Part shown: positions 36,071 to 48,663 of the stretch, in pieces | Layout of the letters: each line of letters starts with the position of its first letter | Numbering within the stretch: the first letter of the stretch is position 1 | Assembly: GCF_014633365.1 (NCBI RefSeq) | Contig: NC_068338.1 | Coordinates: 50,107,716-50,171,715, forward strand | Direction: 5' to 3' | DNA from: Diospyros lotus | Lineage: Eukaryota; Streptophyta; Magnoliopsida; Ericales; Ebenaceae | DNA: 64,000 bases | The notes under the pieces: generated by a model | What the model saw: only the letters and a program-made list of their open reading frames with translations | The model's database searches: none | Told to the model about the DNA's origin: nothing | Program-made: the position numbers and the translations under genes

Positions 36071-37342
36071 ATTTTATACGTATACGTTAAAGCAGATATG
36101 ATTTATAATTCAGTTTTAAAATTATTTTTGAATTTATAATAGAATTTTTTATTTAAATAAAAATTCATTATTGATCTCGAAATTTTATATAAAATTATTG
36201 TAGACTTGTCACGTTCTAAAATTTATGTAAAATATCTTTACTATTTTAAAATTGGACCAAATTATTTTAAAAATTATTAGATAGCGAAAGATGATAATAC
36301 AACAAAAAAGTAATGGCATCAACAAAATTTTTGATAGATGATGCATGACCAGCATGAGCAAACGTGTACTTCTTCATAGAAATCTTAATTTGTCCATTAT
36401 TTAACTCTGAGACTGTCCAAAATCATGCGCATTTTGAATAGTGAATTAAGCCCTGTCTATGATTTCACAAACTTCCCTTTGCATGAGCTGAAAAGAATTA
36501 ATTGAGTGCAATAACTTTATATTTGTTACCAATTTATACCCTATTATTCAAGTGGTATTGCTTTGTTTTTGAGAGTCAGATTGTCAACATGCCATTATCC
36601 AGATATCTTGCCAAAGAGTTGCATGGTGTCTGTAACTGCATATCTTCTGCATTGTGATCTTTGAGACACACACACACACACACAAGGATTCTTGAAATAT
36701 AATCATCTTCTACCTTCAAGTTCAAGAATAAGCCCCCCCCCTCCCCCCCCCCCAAAAAAAAAAAAAAGTTTTTGGCTGTAAGGACAAACCTTATATTCCT
36801 TTTGGTGTTCTTTTCCTATTCCATTCCTTTGGGCAAATCAAAATTGTCTTCTGTGACCCCCAAATCCCGTCTTCTTTCTTTCTTTCTTTCTTTCTTCTTC
36901 TTCTAGTTCTCTTTCACCCACAAAAGGGAAGATAAAAGAAATAAAATAAAACAAAAAATGTGGAGCATGCGTATGCAAGATTCAAACAGGGCAACTTTAT
37001 ATATGAACACCATTAATTGCTTCAATTTTCTCTATTGGAAATTAAAGCACAAACATAAGTTACATCAGCAATGATAACCCTGTCATCCACATAATCCGTT
37101 GCCTTGCCTTTCCTAACATCAAGCGCTAGTGGGCAACCCAAATGATTGAACTGTTTGCAACACACCTAATATCTGGGACAGGAACTGTTTGCAACACACC
37201 TATTGCTTCATTGCTGGATTTCTTGTAGCCTGATAGGTTAAAGCGATGAAGATAAATCAGGAGAGGCGGTTGAAGTGATATGCCGCACCTAAAGAAAAAA
37301 TACTGGATTGATAAATTTGGGCATTTTCGTGATCCTTCTGGT
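36071..37342. other. Intergenic region downstream of transporter copy A
   Basis: AT-rich DNA with (CA)n at 36666-36684, a C-then-A homopolymer block at 36735-36767, and (TTTC)n at 36873-36895. The last few hundred bases are probably the 3' untranslated region of copy A. No gene seen. Confidence 0.45.
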
Positions 37343-39292
37343 CTAATTCAAGTCAAGTTCTTTTCCTACAATTCTCTTCCAAAACCAGTGTTCCTTCCAA
37401 ATTCTATCCACCTGTTCAATTGGCACCTTCTTGGTCTCTGGAAAAAATAGGTAAATAAATACGGTCATCAGCAGCAGCCATCCCCCAAAGAAGAAGAAAA
37501 TACCAGACTTCAAATGGCATAGCACGGCTAGAAAAGTCTGAGCAATGACGATAGTGCCAAGAAAGTTCACGGCTACAGTAATGCTTTGCCCAGCAGATCG
37601 AATCTCCAAGGGGAAAATTTCACTTGCAACTAATCTTGTCAAGGGACCCCAAGATAAACCATACCCAGAATCATATATGCAGACGAAAACCAAAAGAAGA
37701 AAAGCATACCCTTTGCTGACTCCCCCATAATCCCCTAGCTGAGTTGCCATTATGCTTCCGACAACTATCTGTGAAATTAACATTTGTATGCCCCCAATGA
37801 GAAAAAGAACTCTTCTCCCAACCTTGTCAACCATCGACATTGATATGAAAGTTGCCACCGTATTTACAACCCTAATCAAAACGGTAGACAAGAGTGATGC
37901 ACTTTCACCCAGACCAGCAGTTCGGAAAAGTATTGGACCATAGAATGCAATGACATTGATTCCTGTCAATTGTTGAAACAATGGGATGGCTACTGCCATG
38001 ATAAGTTGGGGCCTATATTTCTTCCTCGTGATATTCTTAAATGGGTGGGTGACGGTTTTTGATATGGCACTTGCGTTTATGAGATCATCAAATTCTACTT
38101 CAACATCTTTAGTGCCACGGATTTTCTGCAAAATCAACTTGGCATTTTGATGATGATCTGTCCGTTGAATTAGGCTGTTGGGTGTTTCGTGAAGGAAGAG
38201 AGCTCCCACGGTTAGAATTGTTGCTGGTACTGCTGCCAAGGATAGGGAGATTCTCCATCCCCAATCAGTTTTGATTTTTTCTGTGCCATAATTAATAAGG
38301 TTTGCTGATAGAGCACCCATATGAACGTTGATGTGAAAGCCCATGGTGATTGCTCCTCTATATCGAGCTGGAGCCATCTCTGAGAGATATAACGGGACCG
38401 CCTGCAGAACAAGCAGATTATTAAGTAAAAGTTAAATCACATTTTTTTTTTTCTCTTTCTGTTTTGGCCCATTAGCCTAAATGAAGATATGATAAAAGAC
38501 AGTAATACATGGAAGTCTAGAATTCATGTAGCCGACCCTACATAATGGGATAAAGGCTGGATAGGTTGTTGTTGTTGTTTTGGCCCATTAATCAGCTCTA
38601 GCAAAAAAGGGGAAAAATGAAGCACACACACCTGGTCTGCAAAACCAATGCCAACTCCAAGCAGGACACGGCCTGACATTAGCATGTACAAATTAGAAGC
38701 TGCACCAGAGAGGACTGCACCGGCAAAATATGCAGCTCCTCCAACAATAATAGATGGCCTTCGCCCATAGGTCCTTGTTACTGAAGAGGCAAAGAGGGAA
38801 GCAATAAAGCTGGAAGCATAGAGCAAGGATGTGAATAAGGTCAGCAATTGGCTGTTAAATTTGCAGTAGTTGCTGACGTTGGAGTCCTCTCTCATCTTGG
38901 AATGCACATTTGGGAAGAACTTCTCCAGAAATGCATTCATGGAGGACACTCCACCTTTCCATTCATTAGCACATTTTAGTAAAATTGTTACTATCTTTTC
39001 CTCAAAATATTCAAAATATAATCAATTCTATACAAAATAATAATAATTGTGACGAAAAAAGAACTTAGCAAAATAAAATGAAAAAAGAACTTAGCAAAAA
39101 ATGTAGTCTCAACCTTAATTTTTGGCTTGAAGCCATGTTCCCGGTCTATCTTTTAAAAAAATAAAAGATAATGACTACAAGGACAAGTCTAGTAAGACAG
39201 ATCACCAGAAAATGGAATGTTAATAATAAAACATACAAGAGAAGTTTCCTTTTTCTGAATGCAACACAAACTTCTCTGATGAACTCCACACC

Positions 39293-39331
<39 letters not shown>

Positions 39332-40854
39332 AAAAAAAAAAAATAATAATAATTACAGTTCCAATATTAGAATGGTACTATTTTATGTAAAACAGGAAAA
39401 TAGAACTACATTTCCAATGCAGTTCTTCAAATGAATTATATCTAATCTTTCTATATATACATTTATATATCAGTAGTTCATAAAGTTGACATTGCAAGAA
39501 GTTAAAAGAAATATACAGTTATAATATAACTGGAACCTTTTCCATGTCATTTTCCTCTATCCATTCATTCTTCTTTTTTTTTTTTTTTTTGTATTTCCTT
39601 ACTTTTATTATTTAGTTATCTGTCAAATTCATGGAGCAAGTATAAAAGGTGTTCCTAGTGCACGAAGCTCCCCACTTTGCAGGAGTTGGGGAAGGGTTGT
39701 TCTTGTATGCAGCCTTCGCTTCTGTTTTTGCAAAGAGGTTGTTTTGAACACTCAATCCCAAGACAAGGAATAACCTCGCTATTGCTACCAAGGCTGTTTC
39801 CACTTCATGGAGCAAAGAGCAAGTATCATAAGAGAAATTCTGTAAAGAAATATCTTTCATGTGAAATATCAGCTAGTATCCAGTCTTTGCTTTGGTAGAG
39901 GAAGATTTTGCTAGTCAGTATCTGCCATATCAACAGAAGCTGGTGACTTCCAGGAAACACTCTTGTATATGCAGCTGTGTGAGACTGCCATAGTTACTTT
40001 ATCTCCCTCCCTCCCTCCCTCTCTAGAAGTGCATAAACGGTTCTCTGCAGGCCCATGCCCATGCAGATATTGGAATAATTGTCTATAACACATAATTTGA
40101 GGCAGCTTGTGCCGTCAGGGGTTCCAGAACCCAGTATGGACACATAAGAGGGGAAATATAACTGCATGATGTGCAAATTATTTTGCCTATGGTATGTAAC
40201 TTGTATGAATTCTAGGATGGTGGGAATAAGAGAGTTTGTCAAAATATGAAGAAGAGATGAGAAAAACATGGGGATAGAGGAAGCGGGTGAGGCTTGGGGA
40301 ATAGTTTATTGGTGTTTTAGAATTTAAATTGTCAAGATCTTTAAATTCATGAACTAGAAAGGTCTGAATGATTGATCTTTCTCACCTTTGGATTATGGTG
40401 TCTTTTATGCAAACTCAATTTTTATGCCGGCCAGGTGGTGGTGTCAAATTTGACAAATTTCAGGCTGCAGTAATTATTACATTTAGAAAACACAACCATG
40501 TTGTAGAATGCAATAAATAAATTACAATTTAATGTTGGTGTCCCTTAATCAAGAAGAATCGTTCAAGATCTTGAAAATCATTTACCAATACAAGTTCACT
40601 TAATACTTTGTAGACCTTTTAACATTCACAAACTCTGTATTTGTTACCTAATACTGTATAATAGGTGGATTGCGATCTGTACACAGAGAAGAAAAAGCCA
40701 AATGAAGGGTAGTACTAGAATTACCTGAAATTCCAATCTCATAGCCAAATATAGCTCCTCCCGTGGCAGCCACCATACAGGATAGAATTACAAATGATGT
40801 CAACCTGCCCTTGTATTTGCCAGTTTCTCTTGTCATTCCTGATTCCTCGGCCAT
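37343..40854 (-). CDS. Hexose:proton symporter copy A (STP/HEX6 type), 3 exons, 503 aa
   Basis: A plasma-membrane sugar importer of the major facilitator superfamily. Exons: 40725-40854, 38632-38954, 37343-38401; 1512 nt in frame. Twelve membrane spans are expected. Family signatures present: GRRPS in the 2-3 loop, FGRVLLG-equivalent SGRVLLGVGIG, FLHETPNSL (the PETPNS motif has His for Pro), [20 protein letters not shown], and FPETKKVPIE. The lid cysteines survive (NYCKFN in exon 2, VLCHLK near the end). Two changes stand out: Glu39 in FGYEIGISG, where family members have Asp at the proton site, and GFADQ for GFANQ. It has no intron between exons 3 and the stop, unlike B, D and F. Intron 1 is 1.77 kb with a 31-C run; intron 2 has a SINE-like tail. 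Probably functional but the most divergent copy. Confidence 0.92.
38514..38580 (+). mobile_element. SINE-like 3' tail in transporter A intron 2
   Basis: The stretch TCATGTAGCCGACCCTACAT then ATGGGATAAAGGCTGG and a (TTG)n end resembles the 3' end of plant tRNA-derived SINEs. The 5' promoter half is not recognisable, so it is a truncated copy. Confidence 0.45.
39299..39341. repeat. Poly-C (31) / poly-A block in transporter A intron 1
   Basis: 31 C, then TC, then about 11 A. The longest of the C-then-A blocks in the window. Confidence 0.85.
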
Positions 40855-43025
40855 GACTTTGACCAAGCTTGCATGCAAAGTAGAGTCGTGCATAGAGAAG
40901 AGAGAAATGGAGTTTTCGCAGAAGTCAAATACAAGGGAGAGCACCGCAACTTGAATGGCAACAATCTGAAATTTTAAAGCACTATCAACATATCCACAAT
41001 TATTGGAGACACTAGCTTTTAACAACCATTTCATAAATAGTGCTTTTAAAGGACCTTTAAAATGCATTCAAAGCCTTATGCCATCTTTATGAGTATTAGT
41101 ACTTCAATGTATTTAGAATTCAAAACCCCTGTTCAGCCATAGAAATAACTTGAGTTTACTCATATTAAATTACACAAATCATTATTGCAAAACATCATCA
41201 CAAAACGAGTAGTTTCCTTGATATGTTTGCCAAACTAAACGTTTATTCAACAATTGTCATTGCAAACCATGGGTTTATTTATTTATTTATTTTGTGATAA
41301 GTTACAAACCAAGGAGCTATTGTTTTAGCCATATAAGTTCTTATTTCAAGTTTCAATGGACTAATAAATAAATTTAGAGCTCATTATTTTCGGAGTAGCA
41401 ATTAGATTAGGATAATTATTTTCACATTTCTTATTATTTTTATGTTTGAATTTTTTATGGTAGTGAATTGAGAATTTTTCTTACTTTATAGACAAATAAG
41501 ATGAAATTTCAAACTTAAGTTTTAAGATTAATTTGAAAAATAATTGTTGAAATATATTGGAATAGAAGCAACAAATTGTTTGACTTTCTTTCCTTCCTGT
41601 CTAAGCTGGACTTTGGCCATTACCCCAGATTTAGAAGCAGAAGGTTACTTCTATTTTTTTTTTTCCTTGTGTAGGTACTGCGTTTTGTTAGCCTAGTGCA
41701 AATTTCTTGTTTTGTTCATCTTTTGTGGTACATCAAAGAGTTTGCCTAGCCCAGGGGGAGTTTGCCAAAGCATAGGCACAGCACCCCTTACTACAACTGG
41801 TCAAAGACTCAAAGGCCAAACCTCATTTAGCAGAAAAAGTTTAGGCACAAAGAAATGAACTATTTAAAACTGTGAAGTACTGTCACCTATTTCTAAAACA
41901 ATTCCAACTCAATTATTTTGTTCTCTCCCTTAATCGTAATAATTTCAAATAAAGAAAGTTAAGCAGCACAGATAACCTAGAGCTAAGATAAAGCAAAATC
42001 ACAGTGTTTATAATCGATAAGCATAGTTACCAAGCAGGTGGTCACGTGTATTCAAATTTTTTATTAATTCACAACGTACCCAATAACAGAATCTAATAGT
42101 CCTCCACTAGGGAAATCATTTTCTTAACAAAACAATAATCCCCCTACATTTTCCGTCCATTTCACCTTCTCTTCTCTTCTCTGTCCCACTGTCCCACAAC
42201 AATCCCAATCTTCACGACAAAAAGACTCAACTCCAATCCCTAACTCTTGAACGCGTCTAGACCCGATCAATCCCCTCCATCTCCGTCAAACCTTGGAAAC
42301 ACAAAAATCTTGCTCGGAATTGGAAAAAGAGAACAAGGAAGAGTTAGAGAAGAGGAACAAACCTTACGGCGTCGACGTAGATACAAAAGATGCTGCTTTC
42401 ATCATCCTCTGCAACTGCAATCGTAAGCTTTGGAGGAATCGATGTAGAATTGGATGAAGAAGAAGAATGAGGGATGGATATATATATATGTCATATATAG
42501 TAGGATTGACGGCCAATGAGAGAGATTTACGTGAAAGAGCGTCGAATCGACAGATAAGAGTCCAAGGCGAACTTAGACTGGAAGTTGTGGTAGGTACATC
42601 GTTGAACGGAAGGCGAAACAGAAAATGAGGGAAAATTAAAAATTCAACTCGGGGTGGGAAGAAAGAAATCTAATTTTGGTTAATTTATGAGTAATGAGTT
42701 GGAGTATTTAATTTTTTAATATTTTTTTTATTAATTTTATAATGAATATTATTTAAAAATAAATTAAAGTAATTATTTTCGAGAAGAAAATAGACAATTC
42801 ACTCTTGTCAACTCTAATTAATTTATATATATATATATATTTGACAATAAATTAAAATTTAGTAATTTTTTTATATTTTATTACTAAATTTAGTGATTAT
42901 TTATGTTATTTAGGCGATGATATGTTATGTGATTATTTGGGGTGGTTATGTTTGTTTGTTTATCAAACAAACATTAGACTAAAAATCACTCTTTCATTTC
43001 ATTAGCAACACACAACATTAGACTA
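40855..43025. other. Intergenic region between transporters A and B
   Basis: Promoter side of copy A on the left; 3' flank of copy B on the right. Most of it is AT-rich without features. The stretch 42150-42480 differs: it is less AT-rich with several CpG (GGCGTCGACG near 42368), pyrimidine-rich at left, and on the minus strand ends in a donor-like GTAAG|GTTTGT. It looks like an orphan leader exon and promoter of an unidentified minus-strand transcript, but contains no long frame. Confidence 0.4.
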
Positions 43026-45139
43026 TCACTTGTCTTCAATCTCTTCCCCAACAAATCTCCTCCAAAACCAGTGTTGCCTCCACACACTACCCATCTGTTC
43101 AATCGGCACATTCTTAGTCTCCGGCAGAAACAAGTAGACAAATCCGGTCATCGCGGCCGCCCAGCCCGCAAAGAAGAAGAAAATCCCAGCTTTGAAGCGG
43201 CAGAGCATGGCCAGAAAGGTCTGAGCAACAATGAAAGTGAAGAGAAAGTTTACGGCCACATTGATACTCTGCCCTGCCGATCGAATCTCCAACGGGAAAA
43301 TCTCACTGGGAATTAGCCATCCCAACGGCCCCCATGACCACCCAAATCCAGCAACATAGATGCAGATGAAGATTAGTACCACAAAAGCAGAGTCTTTGCT
43401 TATCCCACCGTGTTCACCTAGCTCAGCCGCCATCATGCTTCCGACAACTATCTGTGATACCTGTCAGAGAAATAACTCGATTAAATCTCCCAAGTGTAAT
43501 CTAAAGCTAATAAACACACTGGATGAGCATGTAATATCACTAACAATACCAGCATTTGAATTCCCCCAAGAATAAGCAGAACTCTTCTGCCAAGTTTATC
43601 TACTATCAGCATAGATATGAAGGTTGAGCTGGTGCCCACAACCCCGGTTACAATCGCTGCTGATAGGAGCGATGCACTTTCACTCAGGCCTATTGTCCGA
43701 AAAAGGACTGGAGCATAGAAGGAGATGACGTTGATTCCTGTGACTTGCTGAAAGAATGGTATCGCCATTGCCATGACTAGCTGAGGTCGGTATTGCCTCT
43801 CTATGATTTTCTTGAATGGGTGCTTGATGGTTTTAGATATCTCGCTTGCTTTTATGAGATCATCTAATTCAGCTTGGACTTCTGCGGTGCCTCTGATTCG
43901 CTGCAGCATCAGATTTGCCTTTTGGTGATCACTGCTGTTCTGAATTAGGCTGTTGGGTGTTTCTGGGAGGAAGAGGGATCCCAGAGTTAGGATTGAAGCC
44001 GGGAAAGCTGCCATGGCGAGGGAGATTCTCCAGCCCCAGCCGGCCTTGATCTTTTCGGTGGCATAGTTGATGAGGTTTGCTGATAGAACGCCAATGCCAA
44101 CGCTCAACTGGAAGCCATTGTTGATTGCTCCCCTGTGCTTTGGTGGGGCCATTTCTGACAGATATAATGGAGCTGACTGCACAAAAAACAGTCGCCGCAC
44201 GTTCATAGAATTTAGACTTCCAAAAGAAAAGCGTCTAAATGAGTCCTGGAAATGGTGGGGTTAAACGACACCAATTCGTCTCAAACCAAGTTTAAAGATA
44301 AAATGATCAGTTTATTTGACATGCATGTGCATGTCTTGAAATTTGTCACTCTGACATGGCCTGCTGAACAATCCCCATTGCCGAAACATTCAAGTAGCCA
44401 TGATTTCAGCTAAATTCCACCACCCAGAGCTTTGAAATAGCCCTTTATTGTTAATATGTTGGCCACATTCTTTTTCTGCACTTGGAATAAAATGAAACCT
44501 ACTGTTGAAGACACGTAATCCTTCTTACCAGCACTGTATCAAGTGACAATTAATTAAATCTTGAATAGAAAGAGGGAAAGAATAGTAAACACCTGGTTTG
44601 CGAAGCCAATCCCAATGCCAAGCAAGACGCGGCCAAATATCAGCATGTATACATTCAAAGCTACACCACCCAGGGCTGCACCGGCAAGGAAAGCAGCTCC
44701 GCCAGCAAGTATTGATGGCTTGCGGCCAAAGGCTTTGGTGACTGGCGACGCGAAGAACGAAGCAATTAGGCCAGCCACGTAGAGGGAGGATGTGAATGAG
44801 GTCAACAATTGGCTGTCAAATTTGCAGTAGTTGCTTGTCTTGGCGTCCTCTTTCATCTTGGCATACACCTCCGGGAAGAATTTTTCCAGGAATGGCTCCA
44901 TGGAGGTTACTCCACCTTCAAATTTACTTGCATTTTGTAGTGAAGTTGTTTCATCATTTTCATCTAGCGATTCAAGTAAAAAGAAGAAAGGACAAAGAAA
45001 TGAAACCTGAAATTCCAATATCGTAGCCGAAGATGACCCCTCCAGTGGCCGCCACCAGGCAAGATAACACAAGAAGTGAGGTGATCCTGCCGCTGTAATT
45101 CCCCCCACCTTCACTCTTCGCTGCCAGTCCCATTGCCAT
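43026..45139 (-). CDS. Hexose:proton symporter copy B (STP/HEX6 type), 4 exons, 505 aa
   Basis: Exons: 45007-45139, 44593-44915, 43550-44176, 43026-43460; 1518 nt in frame. Carries the full set of sugar-porter signatures: FGYDIGISG with the proton-site Asp, [22 protein letters not shown] with the partner Arg, [47 protein letters not shown] and [11 protein letters not shown]. The lid cysteines are in NYCKFD and MLCRFK. Introns 1 and 2 match all other copies. Intron 3, only 89 bp, interrupts the codons for GGIQML/VSQIVVG and is private to this copy. It lacks the GLG/E intron of D and F. The start is the first of two in-frame ATGs (MAMGLAA). Confidence 0.94.
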
Positions 45140-46035
45140 GGCTTCCACCAGAACTCTTTCTCCCTCTCACTCGCAGGCGCAGTAGAGAGAATGGATAAGG
45201 GAAGACTTGGAAGCTATTCAAATTTGGCTGCTAGAGATTAGGATGGCTGGGATGACTAATTGGACTGGACGGCTTGTAGCATTATGGCGTCATTGTCAAC
45301 AAACTGCAGCTCAACAGTTGACTAATCATAGTAATACAATCCAAACAGAATATATCTTCAAGTGAAAGGATAAGTGTGGCTAGAAATTTGAGAAATGTAG
45401 AGATAGAAGGAGGTTGAATTGTAAATGATCACTAGATTTTGTAAAAATGTCATTCAACTTTAATTTGCAATTAAAAAGTTATTAAAGTTTAATTTAGTAT
45501 ATAATTTTATAAATATCATCAATTATCGTTAAAAGAGTCTAAAATAATGTTAGCGTGACTAATAATATGGACAGTTAAATAACATAAATAATCAATGAAT
45601 TTTTGACAAAAATATAAAAAGATTATTGAATTTTATAATAAAGTATAAAAATATCACTGAATTTTATAGTAAAATACAAAAATGTCAGCATTTTGTTAGT
45701 CTCCTTTAATAACAATTAACGATAATTATAGAATTATATACTAAATTAAAATTTAATAATCTTTTACTTATAAATTGAAGTTTAATAATATTTTTATAAC
45801 TTAATACAAAGTTCAATGACCATTTATAGAAAGAATATCCTTCTTCTTTCTTTCTTTTTTTTTTTTTACAGGCAGAAAAGGTTAAGTATTAATTGAAGAA
45901 ATGGAAAAATTAGTCTTCTTTTAAATGTAGATTTAATAATTATAGATCTAAATGTAACATGTACATTTTTCTGAACTGTACATGTAATTGAACTGAAGCA
46001 GCAATCAAACAAGAAGTAATGGGGTGATGCCCATG
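45140..46035. other. Intergenic region between transporters B and C
   Basis: Short promoter region of copy B, the MITE listed separately at 45416-45833, and about 200 bases of 3' flank of the copy C pseudogene. Confidence 0.5.
45416..45833. mobile_element. AT-rich palindromic MITE, about 418 bp
   Basis: Ends read GTAAATGATCACTAGATTTT and, inverted, ATAAATGGTCATTGAACTTT. It shares blocks such as TTTTGTTAGTCTC, AAATATCACTGAATTTTA and TAAAATTTAATAA with the element at 50243-50657, in the same orientation. No coding capacity and no clean target duplication. Confidence 0.7.
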
Positions 46036-48663
46036 TCATTCTTCTTCCATTTTGCTACCTTCCTGTGGTTCCCCTACAATTCTCTTCCAAAACCAGTGTT
46101 CCTTCCACACACTACTTATCTGTTCAATCGGCATATTCTTCGTCTCTGGCAAAAACAAGTAAACAAATCCTGTCATCATGGCAACCCATCCCCCCAAAAA
46201 GAAGAAAATCCCAGCCTTGAAGTGGCAGAGCATGGCCAGAAGAGTTTGACCAAGAATGAAAATGAATAGAAGTTCACAGCCACATTTATACTTTGCCCTG
46301 CTGATCTTATCTCCAACGGGAAAATTTCACTTGGGATTAAGAATCCTAAGGGACCCCATGATAAAGAAAATCCAGAGACCAAGACGCATAAAAGGATTAG
46401 TACTGCAAAAGCATAGCCATGGCTCAAGCCCCCATGGTCCCCTAGCTGTGCTGCCATTATACTTCCTGTGCCTATCTGTGAAACCAGCATCAGCATTCCC
46501 CCAATTGTAAGCAGAGCCCTCCGGCCAAGTGTATCAACTATCAGCATTGACACGAAGGTCGAGCTGGCACCTAGAACTCCAGTCACAACTGTCGACATTA
46601 GAGATGTACTTTCACCTAGTCCGACAGTTCGAAAAAGAATAGGAGCATAGAAGCCAATGACATTAATCCCTGTAACTTGTTGAAAAAATGGTATCGATAT
46701 GGCCATGATTAATTGATGTTGGGATGAGCGGAATGACTTAACCCTAATCAACCCTTTATATCTTAAACAAAACAAGCCGATTTCATATGCAAGTAAATGA
46801 CTGAATCCTATAGTGAACATAAACAGTGTCAAAAACATAAACACAAACGATTTACTGTGGTTCACCCGTTAAAGAGGGCTACGTTCACGTTGAGCTCCGG
46901 CAAAGGGAGTTCACTGCACAATAGGGATAAAAGCATTTACAGCCACCGATAACAAACAAAAACCACTCTCCAATCTCACTGTACAGAACGATCTCTCAGA
47001 TATTAACTAAGCCCCATAATCACAATCTAAGATCAGAGGCTTACAACTTAGAGAACGAAAAACAAACAAAACATCTATCCAGAGAGAATGAAAGAAAGAG
47101 AATGATAAAACAAACCCTAATTGCAGTAGATAATCGGAGGCCGTCTTCCTTCGCATCCCGAGGCGACTGTAGCAGATATAAAGGAGATTCAAACAGTGCA
47201 GATTGCATCGTATAAAGGTGAAGTAGAGCATCGACAATCGGAGAGGAGGCAGGCTAAAAGACAAGGTTCAGCACGCCAAGTGAAACGGCAAGACGGTTGC
47301 CGTTTTGGCCCTCTACCCAGAGCCCAAAACGCTGCCGTTTTGGGCAGCCATAGGGGTTGCCAAAAGGCCTTCCTGCCTTTGCCAAAACGCTGCCGCTTCA
47401 CAAAAAACAACAATTGAGGCCTGTATTTTCTTTGTATGATTTTCTTGAATGGATGCTCGATGGTTTTCGATATCTCACTTGCTTTTATCAGATCATTGAA
47501 TTCAGCTTGGACTTCTTCAGTGCTCCTGACTCGCTGCAGCATCAGCTTCGCCTTTTGGTGATCATTGCATTGCTGGATTAGGCTGTTGGGAGTTTCTGGG
47601 AGGAAGAGGGCTCCTAGAGTGAGAACTGAAGCAGGGAAAGCTGCCATGGCAAGGGAGATTCTCCAGCCCCATCCGCCTTTGATCTTCTCGGTGCCATAGT
47701 TGATAAGGTTCGCCATCAGGACGCCAATGCCAACACTAAAATGGAAGCCATTACTGATAGCTCCTCTGTGTCTTGGTGGAGCCATTTCAGAGAGGTACAT
47801 TGGCACAGAAAATTCAAGCAGTGAAACATTTTAGTAGTTTTCTCTCATAGTAAACATGTTAAGTACAGCAAGTAGGTTTGTTGCTAACTGATGAATTCTC
47901 TGCTAAATATTGTGGTTTTTCTCTCCTCAAACAAAATTAACAGTTGTTTGAAATGGCAAATGGTAGCTATATACCTGGTTCGTGAAGCCAACACCTAAAC
48001 CAAGCAACACACGGCCAAATATGAGCATGTAGACATTCAGGGCTGCACCAGTGAGGGCGGAACCAGCAAGGAATGCAGCCCCTCCGGCGAGGATTGCTGG
48101 CTTGCGGCCATAGGATTTGGTGACATACGATGCAAAGAAGGAAGCAATGAGGCCAGCCACATAGTGGGAGGATGTGAATAATGTCAGCAATTGGCTGTCA
48201 AATTTGCAGTAGTTGCTGATGTTGGTGTCCTCTTCCATCTTGGTATAGACTCCTGGGAAGAATTTCTTCAGAAATGGCTCCATGGAAGTCACTCCACCTT
48301 TACATTTACTCTTTTTGTCTCAGTAAAATATTTTCAACATTTGCCAGTAAACCATTACCTAATCTAATGTGAAATCCTCCAAAATACAGTTGTTTTTCTG
48401 TTTCCTGGTTTTGGTTTTTTTAACATGCACTTTTCGTTTTTATTTAAGGAAAGAAAACTCAAAACGTTGTTACAAATCTTCAGTTTTGCAGAAAAAAACA
48501 AGTAAACTGAAGGATTTGCAGAAAGTTGAAAGAGACCTGTAATTCCGATGTCGTATCCGAAGATTAGTCCCCCAGCAGCAGCTATCACGCAAGACAAAAC
48601 AACAATTGTGGTCACCCTTCCGTTGTACTGTTCCCCAATCTGGCTTTTCCTCGCCATTGCCAT
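46036..48663 (-). pseudogene. Hexose symporter copy C, disrupted by a solo LTR
   Basis: Exon 1 (48537-48663) and exon 2 (47975-48297) are intact with the usual lengths and phases, including FGYDIGITG, GRKPAIL and [11 protein letters not shown]. Exon 3 would begin near 47810 (SVPMYLSEM), but the bases before it read GAATTTT where siblings have an AG acceptor, so normal splicing is lost. After the codons for RKYRPQ the exon is cut at 47413 by a 696-bp solo LTR and resumes at 46716. A 1-base deletion near 46270, in the codons for NFLF, shifts the frame before MLCHFK. The stop is at 46036-46038. Without these lesions the copy resembles A and E, lacking any intron 3. It cannot make a full transporter. 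Confidence 0.93.
46717..47412 (-). mobile_element. Solo LTR (Ty1/copia family), 696 bp, inside transporter C exon 3
   Basis: Starts TGTTGGG and ends ACAACA on the plus strand, flanked by ATTGA on both sides (46712-46716 and 47413-47417), a perfect 5-bp duplication. It shares blocks with the LTR at 48865-49561: the TTTATACGAT block, a CAGTGAA(C/T) block, and a block around AACGGGTGAACC. By comparison with that copy, which is followed by a primer site, this LTR lies in minus orientation. The interior is gone, so LTR-LTR recombination removed it. Confidence 0.92.
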
